This document shows, piece after piece, positions 22,881 to 29,753 of a stretch of 29,753 nucleotides of DNA. This stretch comes from Prevotella sp. CAG:924 (GTDB lineage: Bacteria; Bacteroidota; Bacteroidia; Bacteroidales; Bacteroidaceae). Under the pieces are notes generated by a model. It made no database searches. It was not told where the DNA came from and was given only the letters and a program-made list of their open reading frames with translations. The stretch covers positions 1 to 29,753 of the forward strand of contig HF988593.1 in assembly GCA_000431975.1 (NCBI GenBank). The letters run 5' to 3'. A program made the translations under genes and the position numbers. The stretch's first letter is position 1. Each line of letters opens with the position of its first letter.

Positions 22881-23350
22881 CGTTGTAGTCTAGGTTTATT
22901 TATTTTGGCATGTCTGTATGCTTTTGTAGTGTTGTAAAATGGGTTGTTTTAGGATTTGCTGTAATGAGGCGGCATGTGGAGAAGTATGAATGATCTTGTT
23001 TGTGGGCATGTTTTTATGATAAAGATGAGACGGGCTGGAGTGTATGAATAGCGAAGGATTCAGAGGCTTGCAGAAATACAGAAAGTCTTTATATCGTTTC
23101 CGAGTCCTCATTTCACACCAAATTGCTCTTGGAAACCATTGAATATAAGCTAATGAAAACATATGTCTTGAAGAGAGGCAAAAAGATCTTTTGATGGTGA
23201 TTAATCCGGAACAGGCAGTTACCGAATATAGCATTAGGGTAGAGGCGTTAGTCCTGTGGGCAGAGCACTTTCAAGGCTGTATTTAGAACCGTATCAGTTT
23301 GGTTTTGTGCGTTAAATAGCATTAACCATTTGAGAAAAAGAAGGAATCCT
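22881..23350. other. Gap without a recognised gene
   Basis: No convincing coding region, repeat or strong hairpin is seen here. The longest minus-strand frame (22896-23234) encodes a His/Ser/Lys-rich product without recognisable motifs and is judged a chance ORF. Confidence 0.5.
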
Positions 23351-23386
23351 CGTGCATATCTCGGAAATTATGAGTAAATTTGCACG
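23351..23386 (+). promoter_or_regulatory. guaB promoter with flanking inverted repeat
   Basis: TAAATTTG (23375-23382) matches TAnnTTTG and gives a short leader of about 22 bases. CGTGCA (23351-23356) and TGCACG (23381-23386) are a perfect 6-base inverted repeat spanning the promoter core, which could be an operator. No good -33 TTTG is seen. Confidence 0.45.
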
Positions 23387-23410
23387 CAATAAATTCCTAA
23401 AGTATTTTTT

Positions 23411-24895
23411 ATGTCATCATTTGTTGCAGACAAGATTGTATTGGACGGTCTCACTTTCGACGACGTCCTGTTGATTCCCGCTTATTCTGAGGTGTTGCCC
23501 AAAGAGGTGCAGTTGAAGACACGTTTTTCTCGTCACATCGAGTTGAACATCCCCTTCGTTACGGCCGCTATGGACACTGTTACAGAGAGCGCTATGGCTA
23601 TTGCCATTGCTCGTGAGGGTGGAATTGGTGTGATTCATAAGAATATGACCATTGAGGAGCAAGCTCGTCAGGTGGCCATCGTAAAGCGTGCTGAGAATGG
23701 TATGATTTATGACCCCGTGACGATCCGTCGTGGCAGTTCTGTGAAAGACGCACTCAATATGATGCACGAATATCATATCGGTGGTATTCCCGTTGTTGAT
23801 GATGAGAATCACTTGGTAGGTATTGTCACCAATCGTGATCTTCGTTTCGAGCGTCGTCTGGATAAGACTATTGATGAGGTGATGACATCAGAGAATCTGG
23901 TGACCACCCATCAGCAGACCAATCTGCAGGATGCTGCCCAGATCCTTCAGGAGAACAAGATCGAGAAACTTCCTGTAGTAGATTCCGAGAATCATCTCGT
24001 AGGTCTGATTACATATAAGGATATTACCAAGGCAAAGGATAAGCCAATGGCCTGCAAAGACTCTAAGGGCCGTTTGCGTGTGGCTGCAGGTGTAGGCGTT
24101 ACTGTTGACACCCTCCAGCGTGCACAGGCTCTTGTAGAAGCAGGTGTCGACGCTATTGTCATCGATACAGCCCATGGTCATTCAAAGGGAGTTGTGGATA
24201 AACTGCACGAGGTAAAGAACGCATTCCCCAACCTCGATGTTGTTGTTGGCAATATCGCTACCGGTGCTGCTGCTAAATATCTTGTAGAGAACGGTGCTGA
24301 TGCAGTGAAGGTAGGTATCGGCCCGGGCAGTATCTGTACGACCCGTGTCGTTGCCGGTGTAGGCGTGCCTCAGTTGAGCGCTGTCTACGATGTCTATTCT
24401 GCTTTGAAGGATACGGATGTACCTCTGATCGCAGATGGTGGATTGCGCTATTCGGGCGATATCGTGAAGGCTTTGGCAGCCGGCGGCTCCAGCGTGATGA
24501 TCGGTTCACTCGTTGCCGGTACGGAGGAAAGCCCTGGCGATACCATCATTTTCAATGGTCGTAAGTTCAAAGCTTACCGTGGTATGGGTTCACTTGAGGC
24601 AATGGAGCAGAAGAACGGCTCACGCGACCGTTACTTCCAGAGCGACATTAAGGATGCCAAGAAGCTCGTTCCCGAGGGTATCGCTGGCCGTGTTCCTTAT
24701 AAGGGAACTGTTCAGGAAGTGATCTATCAGCTCACCGGTGGCCTCCGTTCTGGTATGGGCTATTGCGGTGCAGCCGATATCGTGAAGCTCCACGATGCTA
24801 AGTTCACGAAAATTACGAATGCAGGTGTGCTCGAGAGCCATCCTCATGATATTACGATCACCAGTGAGGCTCCGAACTACTCGCGTCCGGAATAA
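23411..24895 (+). CDS. guaB: Inosine-5'-monophosphate dehydrogenase
   Basis: 494 residues, the NAD-dependent enzyme that converts IMP to XMP, the committed step to guanine nucleotides. The TIM barrel begins with LTFDDVLLIPAYSEVLP. Two CBS domains (about 100-205) are inserted. The catalytic Cys309 is in GPGSICTTR, followed by VAGVGVPQ, the DGG phosphate-binding segment and the YRGMGSLEAM flap region. The length is normal. A parvulin gene follows after only 14 bases, so guaB probably leads an operon with the downstream envelope-folding genes. Confidence 0.98.
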   Translation: MSSFVADKIVLDGLTFDDVLLIPAYSEVLPKEVQLKTRFSRHIELNIPFVTAAMDTVTESAMAIAIAREGGIGVIHKNMTIEEQARQVAIVKRAENGMIYDPVTIRRGSSVKDALNMMHEYHIGGIPVVDDENHLVGIVTNRDLRFERRLDKTIDEVMTSENLVTTHQQTNLQDAAQILQENKIEKLPVVDSENHLVGLITYKDITKAKDKPMACKDSKGRLRVAAGVGVTVDTLQRAQALVEAGVDAIVIDTAHGHSKGVVDKLHEVKNAFPNLDVVVGNIATGAAAKYLVENGADAVKVGIGPGSICTTRVVAGVGVPQLSAVYDVYSALKDTDVPLIADGGLRYSGDIVKALAAGGSSVMIGSLVAGTEESPGDTIIFNGRKFKAYRGMGSLEAMEQKNGSRDRYFQSDIKDAKKLVPEGIAGRVPYKGTVQEVIYQLTGGLRSGMGYCGAADIVKLHDAKFTKITNAGVLESHPHDITITSEAPNYSRPE

Positions 24896-24909
24896 AGCAA
24901 TACTAAAAA

Positions 24910-26337
24910 ATGAGATTGATACACTTGACAGCCGCCCTTCTTTTGGGCGGCTCTTTTTGCCTGGCCCAGTCAGCTGACGATCCGGTGGTAATGACCATTG
25001 CGGGCAAACCAGTATTGCGCTCTGAGTTCGCTTATCTGTATAGTAAGAATAATACAGGTGATGTGATGGAAAAGAAGAGTGTGAAAGACTATGTGCCCCT
25101 CTTTGTAGATTATAAGCTGAAGGTACAAGCTGCGATGGACGCGCGGCTTGACACGCTGAAGTCTTTTCAGAAAGAATTTGCCGTTTATCGCGACCAGCAA
25201 ATCCGGCCGACGATGATTGATTCTACAGATATTGAGGCTGCGGCCCGACGTATCTATGAGAATTCGCGGCGACGCATTGATGACAACGGAGGACTGGTAA
25301 GAGTGGCTCATATATTCGTTCGTATGCCACAGAAAGCCAGTGAGAAAGAACAGTCCGCATGCAAGGAGCGTATCGATTCTCTTTATAACGTCCTGTTGAA
25401 GGGCGGTGATTTTGGCGAGTTGGCCAAGCAGTACAGTCAGGATCCTCGTTCTGCCGTACAAGGCGGTGATTTGGGCTACATAGCCAAAGGCCAGACGTTC
25501 AAAGAGTTTGAGGATCAGGCTTTCTCGCTTGATACAGGAAAGATAAGCCGACCTTTTCTCTCACCTGCGGGGTGGCATATTGTGAAAGTAGAGGAAAAAC
25601 GCAAGTTCTTTCCCTATGAGCAGCAGCGCCCCATTATTCTTAAATATATTGACCGGCGTGGCTTGCGTGAACGGATCATTGCCCAAAAGATCGATACGTT
25701 GGCCCGTCAGCAACACATGTCCGCCGAAGAGCTCCTGGCTCGGAAACGACTGGAGATGACGGCAAAAGACAGTAATCTGAAATATCTTATTCAGGAATAT
25801 CATGACGGCCTGCTTCTTTTCGAAATAAGCAACCGTCAGGTGTGGAATATGGCCCAGACTGACAGTGTCGGTCAGGAGCGGTATTATAAGAAGCATAAGA
25901 AGCTCTACCGTTGGGATGAACCTCGTTTCAAGGGTATAGCCTACTATACGCGTACGGCCGGTGATATCAAGGCCGTAAAGACTTCTTTAAAAGGTGTTCC
26001 TTTTGAGGAATGGGCTAAAATACTGGGAAGTACGTTCAATACTGATAGTGTTGTACGTATTCATGTAGTAAAAGGAATTTTTAAAAAAGGTGATGATGCA
26101 CTTGTAGACAGCTGTATCTTCGATGTTGATACAGTGGCAGGATCTGTGAAGGATTTTCCTTATCATTCTGTTTATGGTAAAAAACTGAAAAAGCCGGAAT
26201 CGGTGGAGGATGTGCGTCCCCAGGTGATAGCCGACTATCAGGAAGAACTGGAGAAACAGTGGGTGGAACAACTTCGTAAGAGATATCCTGTAGAGGTCAA
26301 TGAGCAGGTTCTTGCCACCGTGAAAGAAGAAAAATAA
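24910..26337 (+). CDS. Periplasmic parvulin-type peptidyl-prolyl isomerase (SurA/PpiC-like)
   Basis: 475 residues. The signal peptide (MRLIHLTAALLLGGSFCLAQ) is cleaved near residue 20. A SurA-like N-terminal region opens with MTIAGKPVLRSEFAYLY. One clear parvulin domain follows (about 131-230): RVAHIFVRMP, GGDFGELAKQYSQDPRS, GGDLGYIAKGQ, SPAGWHIVKV. The second half (about 320-440, RWDEPRFKGIAYYTR and on) lies where a second parvulin domain might be but lacks the GG-lGy motif. It probably assists folding of outer-membrane proteins in the periplasm. It lies 14 bases after guaB and 89 bases before a second SurA-like gene. Confidence 0.93.
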   Translation: MRLIHLTAALLLGGSFCLAQSADDPVVMTIAGKPVLRSEFAYLYSKNNTGDVMEKKSVKDYVPLFVDYKLKVQAAMDARLDTLKSFQKEFAVYRDQQIRPTMIDSTDIEAAARRIYENSRRRIDDNGGLVRVAHIFVRMPQKASEKEQSACKERIDSLYNVLLKGGDFGELAKQYSQDPRSAVQGGDLGYIAKGQTFKEFEDQAFSLDTGKISRPFLSPAGWHIVKVEEKRKFFPYEQQRPIILKYIDRRGLRERIIAQKIDTLARQQHMSAEELLARKRLEMTAKDSNLKYLIQEYHDGLLLFEISNRQVWNMAQTDSVGQERYYKKHKKLYRWDEPRFKGIAYYTRTAGDIKAVKTSLKGVPFEEWAKILGSTFNTDSVVRIHVVKGIFKKGDDALVDSCIFDVDTVAGSVKDFPYHSVYGKKLKKPESVEDVRPQVIADYQEELEKQWVEQLRKRYPVEVNEQVLATVKEEK

Positions 26338-26426
26338 CCCGAGGGCTTTTATGGGATTGTTGGAAGAGAACAGTTTATGCAGATAATATAGGCAACCAGG
26401 CCCTGCGAGCTTAAAATAGAAATAGA

Positions 26427-27929
26427 ATGAACAAGAAATTTCAGGTATTCATTGCCCTCAGTATATGCGCCCTTACGGCACTCGCCGGACGTGGCACACT
26501 GCCGGGCTTCCATTTCCGCGGTATGGTGAAAGATACCACCGTAACTGCTACGACAGAAGGAACAGTACCGGTTGATACAGCCGTCCGTGAGTCCGCAAAC
26601 GATTCTGCTGCCAAGACGGTGGAAGCACCTGTCCCCGAAAGCAGTATTGTCGATGAAGTAATTTGGGTCGTAGGTGACGAGCCCATCCTCAAATCAGATG
26701 TGGAGGCATTGCGTATGCAGATGCTTGCCGAGGGTATCACTCCTTCAGGTAATCCTGACTGTACACTGCCAGAGCAACTGGCTTTGCAGAAGCTGTTCCT
26801 TCACCAGGCAGTACTCGATTCTGTAGAAGTGTCAGAAAGCGAGGTGGTGAACGGCATTGATCAGCAGATCAACCATTGGATCTCTGTGGCCGGATCACGG
26901 GAAAAACTGGAGGAGTATCGTAAGCAGAGTGTGAAGGAGATGCGTCAGGAGATGCATGATGACTTCAAGAACCAGCAACTTATACAAAAAGAGAAAGAGA
27001 ATTTGGTGAAGGACGTGAAGGTGACACCGGCTGATGTGCGTGAATATTTCCGTAAGCTGCCTGCTGATTCGCTACCTTATGTGCCTGAGGAGGTAGAGGT
27101 ACAGATTATCACCCATGCTCCGAAGATATCGCAGGAAGAGATCAATCGTGTGAAGAATCAACTCCGCGATTTCACCGATCGTGTGAACAAAGGTGAGACA
27201 TCATTCTCTGCGCTGGCCAAACTCTATTCGGAGGATCCCGGTTCGGCACGCCAGGGAGGTGAGATGGATTATGTAGGACGTGGCTTGCTTGATCCTGCAT
27301 TTGCCAATGTGGCTTTCAACCTTACCGATCCCAATAAGATCTCCAAAATTGTAGAATCGGAATTTGGTTATCATATTATTCAGCTCATCGATAAGCGAGG
27401 CGATAAGATCAAGGTGCGTCATATCCTGCTCAAGCCCCGTGTGTCTCCCGAAGCTATTGACAAGGCTAAGTTACAGCTCGATTCCATTTCTACTGATCTG
27501 AAGAATGGCAAGTTTTCTTTTGAGGAGGCCGCAACGTTCCTTAGCGACGATAAGGATACAAAAAATAATAAAGGTATGATGACTAACTCCACAGCAGATG
27601 GTATTTCGCCGAAGTTCCAGATGAAGGATCTGCCTACGGAGGTTGCGCGTGTTGTCGATACGATGAAGGTCGGAGAGATCTCTGCACCCTTTGAGATGGT
27701 GAACAGCCGTGGAAAAACCGTGACGGCCATTGTGAAGCTGAAAGCCCGTACGCCTGGTCATCGTGCAACGATCACCGAAGATTTTCAGGTGATGCGTAAC
27801 GTAGTTCTTAGCAAAGCTCGCGAGAAGACCTTGCATGATTGGGTAGTGGATAAGATCAAACATACTTATGTAAAGATGGCTGACCGCTACAAAGACTGTA
27901 CATTCGAATATGAAGGGTGGATTAAATAA
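26427..27929 (+). CDS. surA: SurA-like periplasmic chaperone with two parvulin domains
   Basis: 500 residues. A signal peptide (about 1-21) and a T/E/P/A-rich linker (about 33-72) precede the SurA N-terminal chaperone domain (about 75-200; DEVIWVVGDEPILKSDVEALR). The first parvulin domain (about 222-325) has FSALAKLYSEDPGSARQGGEMDY in two parts and SEFGYHIIQL. The second (about 328-440) begins KVRHILLKP and is more diverged (KGMMTNS). Two PPIase domains after an N-terminal chaperone part is the SurA layout, so the protein likely escorts outer-membrane beta-barrels. It is followed after 13 bases by the OstA-like gene, so LPS-transport and barrel-folding functions appear to be in one operon. 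Confidence 0.92.
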   Translation: MNKKFQVFIALSICALTALAGRGTLPGFHFRGMVKDTTVTATTEGTVPVDTAVRESANDSAAKTVEAPVPESSIVDEVIWVVGDEPILKSDVEALRMQMLAEGITPSGNPDCTLPEQLALQKLFLHQAVLDSVEVSESEVVNGIDQQINHWISVAGSREKLEEYRKQSVKEMRQEMHDDFKNQQLIQKEKENLVKDVKVTPADVREYFRKLPADSLPYVPEEVEVQIITHAPKISQEEINRVKNQLRDFTDRVNKGETSFSALAKLYSEDPGSARQGGEMDYVGRGLLDPAFANVAFNLTDPNKISKIVESEFGYHIIQLIDKRGDKIKVRHILLKPRVSPEAIDKAKLQLDSISTDLKNGKFSFEEAATFLSDDKDTKNNKGMMTNSTADGISPKFQMKDLPTEVARVVDTMKVGEISAPFEMVNSRGKTVTAIVKLKARTPGHRATITEDFQVMRNVVLSKAREKTLHDWVVDKIKHTYVKMADRYKDCTFEYEGWIK

Positions 27930-27942
27930 GAGTTTTAAGAAT

Positions 27943-29753
27943 ATGGTGTCTCAAAGTTTGCATGCTGTTTCGCCCGAGGGGCTGCAGCGGTATGTACGGA
28001 CACTGTTTCTTATTATACAGGGAACACAGAGGCGTAAGGTCTCTCTGACTCCTCAACCAATAGGGCATAGAACTGTCGTTTTGACGGTTCTATGCCTCTT
28101 TGTCCTTGGACTTTTCACATCGTCCGCTGCGAAAACACGTAAGAAACGGAAGGATACGGGGGATAACCGCGTATATCTGCTCCATTCCGATGAATTGCGC
28201 TATGACCAGTTTGGACCTAATCCTGATGCACAGATTGTCAAAGGCCACGTGTCTTTCCTTCATCGGGGTAGTCATCTGACGTGTGACAGTGCTTATTTCT
28301 ATCAGGTAAGCAACTCGGTACGTGCTTTCGGACATGTGCGTTTTCGTCAGGGTGATACACTTTCTTTGGTTTGTGATCGGGCCTGGTATGATGGCGAAGG
28401 ACAGATGATGGAAGCCCGAAGTAATGTCGTGCTGAAGCACCGCGGTCAGACGCTCTATTGCGACTCACTCAACTATGACCGGCTTTATAGCAATGCCTAT
28501 TTCTTTAAGGGCGGCCGGTTGGTCGATAAGAACTCGAAACTGAGTAGTGACTGGGGTGAGTACAATACAGAGACGAAGCAGGCTGTGTTTTATTATGACG
28601 TACAGCTTTACACAGACCGTAGTCATGTGTCTACGGACACGCTGTATTATGATACACGGACAAAGCTGGCACATGTGCTCGGAAAATACACGCCCAACCA
28701 CGGGCAAGGACAACCACAAGCATCAGTAATCACCAGTAAGAACGGAAAGGTATATACAGAAAATGCCTTCTTCAATACAAATAGTGATCAGGCGCAGCTC
28801 TTCGGACGGTCTACTGTAGAAAATCAGGAGAAGGAGATAACCGGAGATACGCTATACTACAACAGCAAGACAGGAGCAAACAGCGGCCATGGCAATGTGA
28901 TCTATAAGGATAAGAAGAATAAGAATGAACTTTATTGTGGACATGTGGACTACAATGAGCAGACGGGCAAAGGCTTTGCCACTCGTCAAGCCTTACTCAA
29001 GGATTATTCGCAGGGCGACACGCTTTATGTCCATGGTGATACTTTGCGTATCGAGACTTTCAATATCAATACTGATTCGGTATGGCGAAAGGTGCATTGC
29101 TATTATAAGGTACGTGCCTATAGGCAAGATCTGCAGGGAGTCTGCGACTCTTTGGTTATCAATTCAAAGGACTCTTGTATGACGATGTATCACGACCCGA
29201 TTGTATGGAATGGATCGCGTCAGCTCTTCGGAGAAGTGATAAAGGCTTATTCACGCGACTCAACCATACGCGAGGCACAAGTGCTCGGACAAGCTTACTC
29301 GATCGAGTTGATGCCCGACTCAACACATTACAATCAGGTGTCTTCAAAGGAAATGTATGCTTATTTTACAGAAGGGAAGATACGCCGTACCGATGCGATT
29401 GGTAATGTCATCTCTGTCTATTTCCCAATGGATGATAAGGATTCGACACTGATTGGTCTCAATTCGATGGAAACCGATACGATGCGTATGTATATCACGC
29501 CTGAGCGCCGTCTTGATCGTATTTGGACGTCGAAGGCTTCTGGAGTACTCTATCCGATGACACAGATTCCGCCAGGGACCGATAAGATAGATGGTTTTGC
29601 CTGGTTTGATTATGTCCGGCCGACAGATCCGGCTGATGTCTTTGTCTGGCGTGGCAAAGCAGCAGGCACTGAGCTGAAGAATATAAAGCGTCATGAGGCT
29701 CCATTACAGAATATAAAAGGTCCGGCTCAGACACCGACACCGACGCCTGCTGA
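27943..29753 (+). CDS. OstA/LptA-like protein, partial (runs off the window end)
   Basis: 603 codons are visible with no stop. A hydrophobic export segment (about 45-60, TVVLTVLCLFVLGLF) is followed by a basic KTRKKRK and then repeated beta units typical of the OstA/LptA superfamily (VYLLHSDELRYDQ, HLTCDSAYFYQVSNSVRAFG, TLYCDSLNYDRLYSNAYF, ITGDTLYYNSKTGANSGHG). Such domains form a beta-jellyroll that carries LPS across the periplasm. The ATG at 27943 gives about 42 residues before the hydrophobic segment, which is unusually long. A TTG at 28081 in the same frame would give a compact signal peptide. A hairpin lies just before it, so the start is uncertain. The visible end is Pro/Thr-rich. Confidence 0.85.
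   Translation, partial: MVSQSLHAVSPEGLQRYVRTLFLIIQGTQRRKVSLTPQPIGHRTVVLTVLCLFVLGLFTSSAAKTRKKRKDTGDNRVYLLHSDELRYDQFGPNPDAQIVKGHVSFLHRGSHLTCDSAYFYQVSNSVRAFGHVRFRQGDTLSLVCDRAWYDGEGQMMEARSNVVLKHRGQTLYCDSLNYDRLYSNAYFFKGGRLVDKNSKLSSDWGEYNTETKQAVFYYDVQLYTDRSHVSTDTLYYDTRTKLAHVLGKYTPNHGQGQPQASVITSKNGKVYTENAFFNTNSDQAQLFGRSTVENQEKEITGDTLYYNSKTGANSGHGNVIYKDKKNKNELYCGHVDYNEQTGKGFATRQALLKDYSQGDTLYVHGDTLRIETFNINTDSVWRKVHCYYKVRAYRQDLQGVCDSLVINSKDSCMTMYHDPIVWNGSRQLFGEVIKAYSRDSTIREAQVLGQAYSIELMPDSTHYNQVSSKEMYAYFTEGKIRRTDAIGNVISVYFPMDDKDSTLIGLNSMETDTMRMYITPERRLDRIWTSKASGVLYPMTQIPPGTDKIDGFAWFDYVRPTDPADVFVWRGKAAGTELKNIKRHEAPLQNIKGPAQTPTPTPA
28064..28096 (+). other. Hairpin at the start of the OstA-like gene
   Basis: A 13-base arm (28065-28077) pairs with 28083-28095 with one wobble around GTTTT, and G28064-C28096 extends the stem. 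CTCTTTG follows. A hairpin this strong inside codons 41-52 of the assumed frame is unusual. It suggests a regulatory leader if the gene starts at 28081. Confidence 0.6.

Noticed and set aside
22896..23234. A 112-codon minus-strand frame
   Set aside because: The product is rich in His, Ser and Lys with no domain or signal. It has no promoter box and is likely a chance frame in AT-rich sequence.
1..29753. CRISPR array, insertion sequence, phage or defence system
   Set aside because: No regularly spaced repeats, transposase, integrase or defence-type domains were found.

Overview
The window reads as a chromosomal segment of a Bacteroidales bacterium, most likely a Prevotella/Segatella-type member of the Prevotellaceae. 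The reasons are a SusC/SusD pair, repeated TAnnTTTG boxes (the Bacteroidetes sigma-ABfr -7 element) in front of genes, few Shine-Dalgarno sequences, an oxygen-independent NrdD/NrdG ribonucleotide reductase, and a tig-clpP-clpX-recQ-guaB-PPIase-SurA-OstA order of the kind I associate with Bacteroidales. The genus is inference; no rRNA gene is present.

Layout. (1) 185-6802 (+): a calcineurin-like phosphoesterase, a SusC/RagA TonB-dependent transporter and a SusD/RagB lipoprotein. This is a nutrient-uptake cassette whose only visible enzyme is a phosphoesterase, closed by a strong stem-loop. Its Leu codons look TTG-rich compared with the CTN-rich genes that follow. (2) 7176-9213: a PafA-type phosphate-irrepressible alkaline phosphatase (+), overlapping tail to tail with a TlpA-like thioredoxin lipoprotein (-). 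(3) 9542-12210 (-): nrdD followed by nrdG, with a structured leader and a terminator. (4) 12393-13965 (-): MlaE-like permease and MlaF-like ATPase, divergent from lptB. (5) 14200-21501 (+): lptB, trigger factor, clpP, clpX, recQ. (6) 21502-23410: a 1.9-kb gap without a convincing large gene. It holds a strong terminator, two look-alike promoters, a candidate structured RNA and two small ORFs. (7) 23411-29753 (+): guaB, two periplasmic parvulin/SurA-type foldases and an OstA/LptA-like protein that runs off the end.

How the genes fit together. Much of the window serves the cell envelope. LptB powers LPS export, MlaEF moves phospholipid, the parvulins fold outer-membrane proteins, and the OstA-like protein belongs to the LPS-transport superfamily. 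Tig, ClpP and ClpX handle cytosolic protein folding and turnover. NrdDG and GuaB supply nucleotides. The phosphoesterase-SusCD cassette and PafA suggest scavenging of phosphorylated compounds.

Points most worth a second look: the recQ-guaB gap with its candidate RNA; the tig-clpP spacer, where a promoter box sits inside the loop of a terminator-like hairpin that competes with an alternative pairing; ClpP with Asn at the position aligned to the catalytic Asp; and the phosphoesterase-SusCD cassette. I found no CRISPR array, tRNA, rRNA, transposase or phage gene.
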